64,000 bases of DNA from an uncultured Planctomycetaceae bacterium (lineage in GTDB: Bacteria; Planctomycetota; Planctomycetia; Planctomycetales; Planctomycetaceae): assembly GCA_903858815.1 (NCBI GenBank), contig CAIOKE010000251.1, positions 1-64,000 of the forward strand, written 5' to 3'. Below, piece by piece: positions 19,532-28,130 of the stretch. A program made the position numbers and the translations under genes. A model generated the notes under the pieces. It made no database searches and was not told where the DNA came from. It worked only from the letters and a program-made list of their open reading frames with translations. The stretch's first letter is position 1. Every line of letters begins with the position of its first letter.

Positions 19532-22500
19532 CACTCGTCTCCTCCCGCTGCCGGAGCCACAGGAGTGGCGGCCGCTGGCGGCTGATAAATCACAGGTCCG
19601 TAATCTTCCAGCAACTTCGAGTAGTTCATCAGAGCATCCCGGGTCGCCATGACATGTGCGTCCGGATCCCCCTTGAACTTATCAGGGAACTGAGTCGCGT
19701 TCTTACCGTAGTTGACAGGCATCGAAGTGTAAGGTGTCACCCACGCCGGCTTGTACAACCACAACTTCACCCAGTCAGGACGCAGCCGATTCTGCACATC
19801 AACCAGGTTGGGCCCCTGAATGTCCTTCGCCGGATCCGACGCCTTGAAACGACGGCCACCCAAAGAGTGACACTTCACACACAACGGACCATTCAACAGA
19901 TGCCACGACTCATTCATGTAACTCTGCTCGTCCGTCAACAAACCAGCAGCCGTCAGATCAGCAGACTTCTGATCCAGATAGTCCACGTCCTTCGGCCCCT
20001 GATCCTCGTATGGGAACTGGGCCCCGTCAACGGCCGCGAAGTAGTTCGCCAGTACTCGGGCTTCCTGCGGACTCAGGTTAAACCGCGGCATACGCAGAAC
20101 CGTTGTGTACCGAATCTTCCCAGGCTCCAGCAGGAATGAGTACAGCCAGTTTGTCTGAACTTTGATACCTTCCTGATACAGCGGAGGTGGAGAAGCCTGC
20201 CACGCCAACTTTCGCTGGTCAAATCGATAAGTCAGCAGCCGATCAACGAGCAGTTCGGCATAAGAGCCACCACGAGGCCCCTGGTAATCCACCAGCCGAG
20301 ACTCTGCGAATGAAACTGGTGCCCCCGGCAGCAGCAGTTTGGGCTCTTCAGCCGTCCCAAAGTCAACGGGCTCCCAAACCTCAAAGCCATACTCACGCAA
20401 CTCAGCATCTGTCTCTTCCGGGTCAGGCTTTGATGACAGGAAGCCATGGAAGCTGCCCACAGGCAACTTTCGTTTCTCGCCGTCCGCCACAAACTCCTTC
20501 TCTGCCCCCGTCAGCCCTTTACGCGGCGGACGAACCTTCAGCAGCAGGTCGCGAGCCACCTCGTGGTCGCTGGCATCCAGCGCCGTCGACTCAAGGCCAG
20601 CCAGATCGTCGATTGCGAAGGTGACCTTCGGCAACTCCACGACGTGACAGCCTGTGCAGTTGTACTTGGCCAGCAGGAACTCACCCTCAATCCGAGTCTT
20701 CTCACGCTCGTCCGGAGCGTAGACATACTCTTCAGCAGGAGGCTCTGCCACAAGGCCCAGCACAAAGGTAGCAATCGCCTCAATCTCGTCTTCCTTCAGA
20801 GGGAACTTCGGCATTCGCAGCCGCTCGTCATACCCCTTCGTCTCTGTCTTCTCGTAGTCATAAGTGCGAGGCCCTCGCAGCTTCTGCCAGATGAACCCCG
20901 GACGACCATGACGCTGCAGACTGTCGTAGAAGAAAGACGCAGTCATCTCCCGAGCTTCTTCCTCTGCCGTGAACTGGCCCTTCGCAGCACCACCGGCAGC
21001 AGCCCGCTTACGGGCAGTCAGGATACGATCGGCTGTACTTGCATGAGCTGACCCGGGAGCCTCGCCATGATGATGCAGATACTCTTCAATGTGCTCAAAC
21101 CCCAGTTTGCTGGTGTCCTTCCGGCCCCAGTCCTGCAGAGCAACCCCGATCGGACGAGCCTCTTCGTAACCGGGCATGTCGTGACACGCATAGCAGCCGT
21201 AACGAGAAATTGTCTTGCGGCCAACATACTGCAGTTTCATTTCACGCCACTGAGCAGCATCCGTCACGGCCGCACCGTCCGCCGTGGCCAACACGGCTTC
21301 GTCACCAATGATATCCGCCTTCTTCTGGGGGAAGGCCATCCCTGAAATAATCTTCTTCGCTGCGTCCTCGCCGAAACGATTCTTCTTCAGGTACAGCTCG
21401 ACCAGTTTGTCCAGTTCCGAATCTTCAACCACAGCGACCGGGAAGTTGCCCGGATCACCCTGCTTCAGCAGGAAGGCAGTGATATCAGCCGCCGGATCAA
21501 TTTCGGTGGTGCCGTCGGCGTCGAGATATGCGTCGAGGTACAGATTCGGCATACGCGTTCGCTTGTGATACCGCTCCGGCTCTCGCAACCATGTGTACAG
21601 CCAGTCGCTGAACGCCGGGTCATCCGCGTTCCGCTTCACTTTCTGATGAATGTCACTGATGTTCGGCCCGAAGTCCTCTTTGGACTCCGGAATCGCAGCA
21701 TGCGAATGGCAAGCCAGACATCCGCGCTCAACAAACAGCTTCTCGCCACGCTCCGCGTCAGCAGAGTAGCCATCCTTAGGCTGCAACAGGTCGATTGACT
21801 CTGAGGTCGACAGCAGTACAGAAGCAATCCCCGCAAGCTCTGCAGCTTCAAACTTCTTCGTCTGCCCTTCGTCCGTTGTGCCGAGGTGATCCGTCAGACT
21901 GAAAAACTGAGGCATCTTTGTGGTGGGACGATAGCGAGTCGGAATCTCAGTCCAGTACTGGATGAACTCGGATGATGTCTTCGCCGCAATGTGTCGCAGG
22001 CTGGGACCGACCTTGCGGTACTTGCCCGGCTTAGACGTTGGATCCTCTGCCGCTGCAGTCCGAGCTTCCTCGGTCTGCGGTTCCAGTCGCATGTCAGGGC
22101 CTATCGACGTCTCACCGTCAAAGCCGTGGATTTCGTGGCAGCCGTAGCAACCATACTTCTGCATCAGCTGCCAGCCACGGTGCACCTTCGGTGCCGAGGC
22201 ACCGAACTTTGGATGCACACCCAACTCGGTCATTGAGTGGTGACACTTCACACAGCCCGACTCAATGAATCGCGCCGGCTGCATCGGGTACTCCCAGAAG
22301 TGGTTCGGGTGGAACCCATACTCATGATGCCACTCGTCGGACAGATGCGGGTCGTTTGGTGTGTGCTCGGCATTGCCGAAACTGGTGCCTGAACCCTGAC
22401 CGTCATGACAGATTGTACAACCAAAGGTCCCCACTGGGTGCGGACTTGACGCCGAACAGTACAGATCTGTGTTCGGGTGAGTTGAGAACGGCTGAGGAAA

Positions 22501-23382
22501 TGCAGAAGCCTGAATCCATTTCGCCACGTCCCCGGTCTCGGGATGTCCAGCCGGATAGGCAGGAACCCCACCTGGACCCGTCTTGTCAATATTCTGGTGG
22601 CAGGTCCGACAGCGGTCAAAACGCGCAATCTTGGCCATGCCCAGCGTAATCTTCAGCTTCGGCACCCAGTCCTGCACAATCTTCAGGTGAGAATTGAAAC
22701 CATCAATGATCGGAAGCTCCATCAACGACCGCTTCAGCGAAGAAATGGTGCTGCTGGGTCGGATGTTCTCCAGAGCCGCGCGAATCCGATCGGCCTCGGC
22801 CGTCAATTTCCCCTGAGACGCCGTCAGTTCATCCAACTTCGCTGTGATCTGCTTCGACCTGGCAGCCACCTCGGAAAGCTGCTCCTTCTCACCGTCCAGC
22901 TGACGCTGCATCTCGTCACACATGCCCTGGCGTCGACGGTACTCCTCAAGTCGAGCATTCTTCAGCTCTTCAGGGAGTGCATCGCGAACCGCGAGATCGA
23001 AGTTGGCGCGAGCTTCATCACGATCCGAATTGCGGAACTTGAGGTCAACCTCAAGAGCCTCAACGCGACGTTCCCTTGAGCTGACATCCGCCAGCAACGT
23101 CGCCTGCTCAGCCTGCTGCTTTGCTACTTCGGCAGCAGTTTCCTCGATCTGCTTCGCGATCTGGTCGCGATTGGCTACGAAATCAGCGTTCTCAACCTTC
23201 CGCAGTTCCCGTTCGCGAATCTGCGAGTCGATTTCGAAGGCCGTTCGTTGCACGTCACGCCACTCGTCGTTCTGGTCCTGCCGCAGCATGGCATAGACCG
23301 ACAGCAGCATAAACACGCTGCTGGCCGCAAAGACCGCGTGAAGCGTTTTCTGGTTCCAACGAAAATCATCTGTTGCTGGCAT
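19531..23382 (-). CDS. Octahaem cytochrome c with membrane anchor and coiled-coil stalk
   Basis: The 1283-residue protein starts with one membrane helix (about 13-32), then a highly charged coiled coil (about 45-205), then a large periplasmic region with eight CxxCH sites at residues 258, 322, 377, 412, 555, 730, 909 and 1168. The first four lie within 160 residues and the rest are widely spaced. It occupies the position expected for cytochrome c1/f in a Rieske/cytochrome b operon and is a strong candidate to replace it, taking electrons from the Rieske protein. Multihaem subunits are known in anammox Rieske/cytochrome b complexes. The C-terminus is Ala/Pro-rich. It is coupled to the cupredoxin-like gene by a TGATG overlap. 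Confidence 0.9.
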   Translation of the reverse strand: MPATDDFRWNQKTLHAVFAASSVFMLLSVYAMLRQDQNDEWRDVQRTAFEIDSQIRERELRKVENADFVANRDQIAKQIEETAAEVAKQQAEQATLLADVSSRERRVEALEVDLKFRNSDRDEARANFDLAVRDALPEELKNARLEEYRRRQGMCDEMQRQLDGEKEQLSEVAARSKQITAKLDELTASQGKLTAEADRIRAALENIRPSSTISSLKRSLMELPIIDGFNSHLKIVQDWVPKLKITLGMAKIARFDRCRTCHQNIDKTGPGGVPAYPAGHPETGDVAKWIQASAFPQPFSTHPNTDLYCSASSPHPVGTFGCTICHDGQGSGTSFGNAEHTPNDPHLSDEWHHEYGFHPNHFWEYPMQPARFIESGCVKCHHSMTELGVHPKFGASAPKVHRGWQLMQKYGCYGCHEIHGFDGETSIGPDMRLEPQTEEARTAAAEDPTSKPGKYRKVGPSLRHIAAKTSSEFIQYWTEIPTRYRPTTKMPQFFSLTDHLGTTDEGQTKKFEAAELAGIASVLLSTSESIDLLQPKDGYSADAERGEKLFVERGCLACHSHAAIPESKEDFGPNISDIHQKVKRNADDPAFSDWLYTWLREPERYHKRTRMPNLYLDAYLDADGTTEIDPAADITAFLLKQGDPGNFPVAVVEDSELDKLVELYLKKNRFGEDAAKKIISGMAFPQKKADIIGDEAVLATADGAAVTDAAQWREMKLQYVGRKTISRYGCYACHDMPGYEEARPIGVALQDWGRKDTSKLGFEHIEEYLHHHGEAPGSAHASTADRILTARKRAAAGGAAKGQFTAEEEAREMTASFFYDSLQRHGRPGFIWQKLRGPRTYDYEKTETKGYDERLRMPKFPLKEDEIEAIATFVLGLVAEPPAEEYVYAPDEREKTRIEGEFLLAKYNCTGCHVVELPKVTFAIDDLAGLESTALDASDHEVARDLLLKVRPPRKGLTGAEKEFVADGEKRKLPVGSFHGFLSSKPDPEETDAELREYGFEVWEPVDFGTAEEPKLLLPGAPVSFAESRLVDYQGPRGGSYAELLVDRLLTYRFDQRKLAWQASPPPLYQEGIKVQTNWLYSFLLEPGKIRYTTVLRMPRFNLSPQEARVLANYFAAVDGAQFPYEDQGPKDVDYLDQKSADLTAAGLLTDEQSYMNESWHLLNGPLCVKCHSLGGRRFKASDPAKDIQGPNLVDVQNRLRPDWVKLWLYKPAWVTPYTSMPVNYGKNATQFPDKFKGDPDAHVMATRDALMNYSKLLEDYGPVIYQPPAAATPVAPAAGGDE

Positions 23383-23469
23383 AGCTCTGGCGGGGCTTTC
23401 GGCCCTTCCTCAGCGAATGATGAAATGAATCTGACAGCCGACACAACCAGACCGCGGCACAAACCTCGG

Positions 23470-24792
23470 TCAGATATTGAAGAACCACTCGGGGATACCA
23501 ACGATGTACTTCAGAGAAAACGCCCATCGCAGGAGCATCTTGATCGGAAGGATCGCCATCCACAGGATGAGATTGCTGAACACAAGGAATCGCAGCACAC
23601 CCATCCGTGCAAAATACGTTCTCAGAACCGTGATGCCCATGATCGGGGGCAGAACAGCAAAATAACCGATGATCAGCAGGATGCCCGGCAGCTCACGCAG
23701 CAGAATCCGGTCAACCGTCGTTCCCTTGGGAACACCAGATCCCAGACCATCCCAGAAAAACTCACTCAGGTTGACGTTATTCGCGGCTTCTACTTTATGA
23801 ACGTCCCAGTACTCGTAGATACCGAAGAAGTTCCAGTTCGGACCTCGAAGAAATGTCCCCAGTACGATCAAAGCCACCCACAGCGGCAGGAACCCGAAAA
23901 GGAATGTCGAGACCGCAAAGGCACGATCTTTGAAGCAGTAGTAGCCGTTGCCGCGTTTGTTAAAGTCGATATACGGAACGGCCATCAGTCCGCCCAGAAT
24001 AATGCTGGGTAATACCACACCCGCAAGCCACGGGTCGAAGTAAACAAGCATCTCCTGCAATCCCAGAAAGTACCAGGGGGCCTTCGAGGGATTCGGGGTC
24101 TTGACAGATGAACCGGGCTCCTCCAGCGGAGCCTTCAGGGCAATCCCCCAGAAGATCAGAACAGCCGTCAATACGACCATACAGATCAGCTCGGTGTAAA
24201 CCAGGTCCGGCCACACCAGTACCTTCTCGTTGTTTTCCTGCTCGAACAGTGGCCGCCCTTCCTCGATCCGGCGGTCATTGTCAACCGCACGACGGAAATA
24301 AATCCACGTGCAGAATGCCACGATGAACAGCATTGCGACAATCGGAACGTTGTCCGGCTTACCGACGATCTGACGGAAGTCATAGTCGGTCAGGCTCAGC
24401 CCCATGAAGATCAGCGACACGTTCAACAGCACCCATGAGACCTTTGGCTTCGTCCACCACTCACGGAGCGAGATCATGCCCCAGAACCCAAGGATCGAAA
24501 GCACGAAGTACAAGACGGGGTTCGAGAAATACCGATCAAACGGGTCCTTGAATGCCGACGGCATCGAGATCAGAAAACCTTCCGGCGGGTAGGTGAAGTG
24601 ATATGCCGAAACCATCATCAGGATCGAGGCGTACGTGGCCCAGACGGCGGCGCGAGGCACTCCGTTGGAAAACTCCCCATCCTCACGATAGCTTCTGACC
24701 GTCCAGGCCAGATTCATGAAAAAGAGCAAAAGGTAGTACCAGCCCAGCCCAATCAGCACGCTGGCGGTCAGGTCCGGATGAGCATTCAACAT
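23470..24792 (-). CDS. Cytochrome b C-terminal half fused to extra membrane helices
   Basis: The 440-residue integral membrane protein contains the C-terminal cytochrome b domain, comparable to subunit IV of the b6f complex, beginning near VWPDLVYTELICM at about residue 195. It includes the quinol-oxidation-site loop with PSKAPWYFLGLQEML, the form seen in menaquinol-type complexes in place of the PEWY loop. Before it are about 190 residues with roughly five additional membrane helices, and after it about two more. These extra helices are absent from ordinary subunit IV. No haem-ligand His pairs are expected here. It lies between the cytochrome b N-half and the octahaem gene. Confidence 0.9.
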   Translation of the reverse strand: MLNAHPDLTASVLIGLGWYYLLLFFMNLAWTVRSYREDGEFSNGVPRAAVWATYASILMMVSAYHFTYPPEGFLISMPSAFKDPFDRYFSNPVLYFVLSILGFWGMISLREWWTKPKVSWVLLNVSLIFMGLSLTDYDFRQIVGKPDNVPIVAMLFIVAFCTWIYFRRAVDNDRRIEEGRPLFEQENNEKVLVWPDLVYTELICMVVLTAVLIFWGIALKAPLEEPGSSVKTPNPSKAPWYFLGLQEMLVYFDPWLAGVVLPSIILGGLMAVPYIDFNKRGNGYYCFKDRAFAVSTFLFGFLPLWVALIVLGTFLRGPNWNFFGIYEYWDVHKVEAANNVNLSEFFWDGLGSGVPKGTTVDRILLRELPGILLIIGYFAVLPPIMGITVLRTYFARMGVLRFLVFSNLILWMAILPIKMLLRWAFSLKYIVGIPEWFFNI

Positions 24793-24890
24793 CGAGAAGC
24801 ACCCAGCTTACAGAACCTCAGAGGTCGCCACACAGTCATTACCGACTGACGCCCCCACTGCCGAAACCCACCACAACACCACCTGCCACA

Positions 24891-25664
24891 TCACAGCGGC
24901 TGGCTGATCCCACCGTCTTTTCGCACACGCCAGAAGTGAATCGCAATCAACAAGCTCACCACAAGCGGAATTGCTACGCAGTGCAGAATGTAAAATCGAT
25001 TCAATGTGGCTTCCCCCACAAATCGACCACCCAGAAGCAGGAACTTCGCGTCGGAAGCGTTCGTGATCAGCTCGTATCCACTGGTATTGAACACCTGGAA
25101 GCCCGGGCCCTCAACACCAAGGAATGGAGTTGCCTTAGCCATGTTTGATCCCACGGTGATGGCCCAGATGGCCAACTGGTCCCAGGGAAGCAGGTAGCCC
25201 GTGAATGACAACAGCAGCGTCAACACCAGTAGTAGAACCCCAATCACCCAGTTGAATTCTCGAGGTGGCTTGTAGCTGCCCGTCAGAAACACGCGGTACA
25301 TGTGCAGCCAGACCGTGATCACCATGGCGTGAGCCCCCCAGCGGTGGATCTCACGCATGATCCCCAGAGTCTGCACGTCACGCAGCGCCTGGATGTCGTA
25401 GAAGGCCCATTCGAGCGTCGGCCGATAATAAAACATCAGCAGGACGCCCGTGATGGCTTCCACCAGAAACAGAAAAAACGTGATGCCGCCCATGCACCAC
25501 GTGTAAGACAGAGCAATGCCCTGCTGCTTGATCGAAACCGGATGCAGGTGCAGGAAGAAGTTCGTGAGCATCACCACAACACGGTTACGACGGTCTGTCG
25601 GTGCCGGGTGACGAAACACACTCTTCCAGATCTGCGAATTACGAATATAGTCGCCGACTGACAC
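24891..25664 (-). CDS. Cytochrome b N-terminal half (b6 type)
   Basis: The 257-residue protein has four membrane helices holding the two b haems: His107 and His121 in the [11 protein letters not shown] helix, and His228 and His243 in the fourth helix, with the 15-residue step typical of b6. Cys57 in CMGGITF followed by [11 protein letters not shown] aligns with the cysteine that covalently holds the extra haem ci in cytochrome b6 and Bacillus QcrB, so a third haem is predicted. It should oxidise quinol, probably menaquinol, with the Rieske protein. The start is GTG with GAGGG about six bases upstream. Two separate genes encode the two cytochrome b halves, as in b6f. Confidence 0.94.
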   Translation of the reverse strand: MSVGDYIRNSQIWKSVFRHPAPTDRRNRVVVMLTNFFLHLHPVSIKQQGIALSYTWCMGGITFFLFLVEAITGVLLMFYYRPTLEWAFYDIQALRDVQTLGIMREIHRWGAHAMVITVWLHMYRVFLTGSYKPPREFNWVIGVLLLVLTLLLSFTGYLLPWDQLAIWAITVGSNMAKATPFLGVEGPGFQVFNTSGYELITNASDAKFLLLGGRFVGEATLNRFYILHCVAIPLVVSLLIAIHFWRVRKDGGISQPL

Positions 25665-25851
25665 GTGAAGCCCTCAGTTCTTTCGATTCGCTGGCTCTGG
25701 ACAGAACATCCTGACCACTGCCACTACACAACTTCACTGGACACTACCGCCGAATCACTATCCCGTCACTTACCGCTGACCTTCCATCAGGTTCACCACC
25801 TGATGGAAATTCCTGGATGCCATGAAACACTGCCTCAGGACACCCACAAGC

Positions 25852-26916
25852 TCAGCCCGTTGAAACAAACGACGAGGCGTTCGTCCACTGACCAAGCTCA
25901 CGCTGGAACTTCACACTCTTGTCGACTTCCAGCATCCCGTCCTCGGCTAACCGCAATCCCACTCGTTCCAGTGGACGCGGAGCCGGGCCTTCGAAGTTGA
26001 TTCCCGACTTGTAGAAGCCGGAACCGTGACACGGACACTTAAACTTCTGCTCGCCTTCCAGCCAGTTCGGAGTGCACCCGAGATGAGTGCAGACTGTGCT
26101 GAGTGCGTAAATTGAACGGACGCCGTCGACTTCAGAATTCACAACCCAGATGTTGAACTGAGCCTGCCACTTTGTGGATACGGTCCCCGGAGCATAATCG
26201 GTCGGCGGGCCAATCTTGAACTTTGTCGGGGGTTCAACCAGCACATTCGGCATCATAAAGCGAGCCAGTGCCAGACCTGAGGCGGCCGCAGCACCACAAA
26301 AGCTGCCCCATGCGATCACCAGAGGGCTGAACAACGTGGCGGTAATGGCCCCCACGGCGGACCGACGAGCCACCTCGGGGGCAGCCTTGGTGGCGGCCGC
26401 AGGAGCAGCCTTGCCGGGCAGCGGCTTCGAAGGCAGCACGACCTTGGGAGCAGCGGGAGCACCGGATTCGGCTGACCGGGCTGCCCGAATCATCTCGGCT
26501 GGAGACAACCCGGTCGGCTTGGCTGCCGCAGGTGCTGCAGAGGCGGCTGCAGCTGGGGCCGCGGCAGCAGGTGCTGCAGCCGGAGCACCACCCTTGGCAC
26601 CGCGGATCGCCGCCATGATGTCGGCTGGAGAACCAGGCTTCGCTGCCGGTGCCGCAGCAGTCGCAGCAGCCGCGGCGGGTGCCGGAGCAGCAGCGGCAGC
26701 ACCCTTGGCAGCACGAATCGCTGCCATGATGTCGGCCGGAGAACCAGGCTTCGCTGCCGGAGCGGCAGTCGCCGCTGGGGCCGGTGACGGTGACGGTGCA
26801 GGTGCCTCTGGGGCCTCAGCCGCCGGCGCAGGAGCAGCAGCGGCCGCACCAGCGGCAGCCTTCGCAGCTCGAATCTTCGCCATGATGTCGTTCGAAGAAG
26901 GCTTCGGATCGCTCAT
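25852..26916 (-). CDS. Rieske iron-sulfur protein with repeated N-terminal motif
   Basis: The 2Fe-2S ligands are Cys276 and His278 in CTHLGC and Cys294 and His297 in CPCHG, with Cys281 and Cys296 placed for the stabilising disulfide. One membrane helix spans about residues 188-218. The first 180 residues are unusual: very rich in Ala and Pro, with three near-identical copies of (N/A)DIMAxIRxAK at about residues 9, 61 and 98 and a fourth related copy, AEMIRAARSAE, at about 140. A normal Rieske protein has a short N-terminus. The extension is predicted to be cytoplasmic and flexible. It is the first gene of the respiratory cluster, so a promoter should lie just upstream. Confidence 0.95.
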   Translation of the reverse strand: MSDPKPSSNDIMAKIRAAKAAAGAAAAAPAPAAEAPEAPAPSPSPAPAATAAPAAKPGSPADIMAAIRAAKGAAAAAPAPAAAAATAAAPAAKPGSPADIMAAIRGAKGGAPAAAPAAAAPAAAASAAPAAAKPTGLSPAEMIRAARSAESGAPAAPKVVLPSKPLPGKAAPAAATKAAPEVARRSAVGAITATLFSPLVIAWGSFCGAAAASGLALARFMMPNVLVEPPTKFKIGPPTDYAPGTVSTKWQAQFNIWVVNSEVDGVRSIYALSTVCTHLGCTPNWLEGEQKFKCPCHGSGFYKSGINFEGPAPRPLERVGLRLAEDGMLEVDKSVKFQRELGQWTNASSFVSTG

Positions 26917-27223
26917 TTAATCCCGCCAGACGACAAAGAAAGGATTTTCGGATTTCCTGACAGACTTGCCGCTGTCACAAGTTCTTACCGGAAGAACGAT
27001 TTCGGCGAATAATTCGGACAGGGCAGTCGATTCTGTCTCTGCAGTTTCGGACTGACAAGGTGGTCAAAACAGACCCGATTTCTTTTCTCAGAGGCAGGAA
27101 GCAAAGAAACCGCATTCCCCGAGGGCGGGAATGCGCGAATTCCTGCCGATCGGCAAAACGCTCAATTATTCGTTCAAAACACCCGCTAAGGGCCGATTTA
27201 TGTGACGCCGAACGATCTGACAG
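26917..27223. other. Gene-free region upstream of the respiratory cluster
   Basis: This stretch separates nnrD from the Rieske gene, both read leftward. It must contain the main promoter of the respiratory cluster; a TTGTCA-N17-CAGAAT arrangement on the minus strand (about 27032-27060) is a possible sigma-70 site but no stronger than chance. It also holds the nested inverted repeat at 27093-27147. No coding sequence was seen. Confidence 0.5.
27093..27147. terminator. Nested two-tier inverted repeat after nnrD
   Basis: An outer pair GGCAGGAA (27093-27100) and TTCCTGCC (27140-27147) encloses an inner pair CGCATTCCC (27111-27119) and GGGAATGCG (27127-27135). Both stems are perfect. No long T-run follows on either strand, so it may be a terminator for nnrD of reduced type, a processing site, or a binding site. 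The palindrome GCCGATCGGC follows at 27145-27154. Confidence 0.45.
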
Positions 27224-28130
27224 TCACACCGGGCCCTGTACAACGCCACCCTCCAGTTGTCGCCACGCATCGGGCAGAAAATTCAGCAGATCCGATGCAA
27301 TCAGGCCCCGTTCAGTCCATTTGCGAGCTGCAAAATCTCCGGCAAGTCCATGCGCATGGACTCCGATCGCCGCCGCTTCAAAGGCCCCCACTCCCTGCCC
27401 TAACAACGAAGCCACAATTCCCGTCAGCACATCCCCGCTGCCAGCGGTCGCCATGCCGGAATTCCCCGTGGAATTGATCAGTGTCCGAACGCCATCCGTG
27501 ACCACCGTGCCCGGCCCCTTCAGCACCACCACTGTGCCTGTAGCGCTGGCAAATTCTGCTGCCAATTGCTCACGATTGGACTCAATCTCCGCGACCGACA
27601 GGCCCGTCAGCCTTGAGAATTCGCCGGGGTGCGGCGTGACCACGACAGCTCGTCCCACCCCGACACGCTGAACCGCTGTTAACAGGCGACCGGTGGCTGC
27701 CACATTCAACGCATCCGCGTCCAGCACCAGCGGACACTCACACAGCTGCAGCAGGTGCGATACCAGCCCCAGCTGTGCGGCACCCTGGCCCAGACCCGGA
27801 CCCACGGCTACCGCATCCCGGCCCGCTGAAATCTGCTGCACCCGAGCCGCACTGACAGGTAGTAAACCCTGCTCACCATCCGCCAGACCCACAGTCATCA
27901 CACACGGCTCACTCACCGCGACAATCGCCTGTATCGCAGCAGGGACAACCGCCGTCACCAGCCCGGACCCCGTCCTTAACGCCGCCAGTGACGACAGACA
28001 GACCGCCCCACTGAAGCCCACCGAGCCCCCCCACAATCGCCACTCGACCAAAGGTCCCCTTATGCCCAGCTGCCGGCCGCCGCGGCAAGGCCGGCAACCC
28101 ACTCGAAGCACGCGCCGGAGTCGTATTCAT
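27224..28130 (-). pseudogene. nnrD: ADP-dependent NAD(P)H-hydrate dehydratase with a one-base frameshift
   Basis: NnrD repairs hydrated NAD(P)H. The C-terminal and central parts carry the family motifs (LVLDADALN, TPHPGEFSRL, KGPGTVV, NSGMATAGSGDVLTGI). The N-terminal motif HKGTFGRVAIVGG lies in another frame: starting at ATG 28130, the reading shifts at a run of seven G on the coding strand (complement of 28026-28032). With six G the product would read VAIVGGSVGFSGAVCLSSLAALRTG without break, as in the family. The start overlaps the upstream stop by four bases (ATGA), confirming it. This may be a sequencing error, a recent mutation or slippage; all other motifs look intact. Confidence 0.85.
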
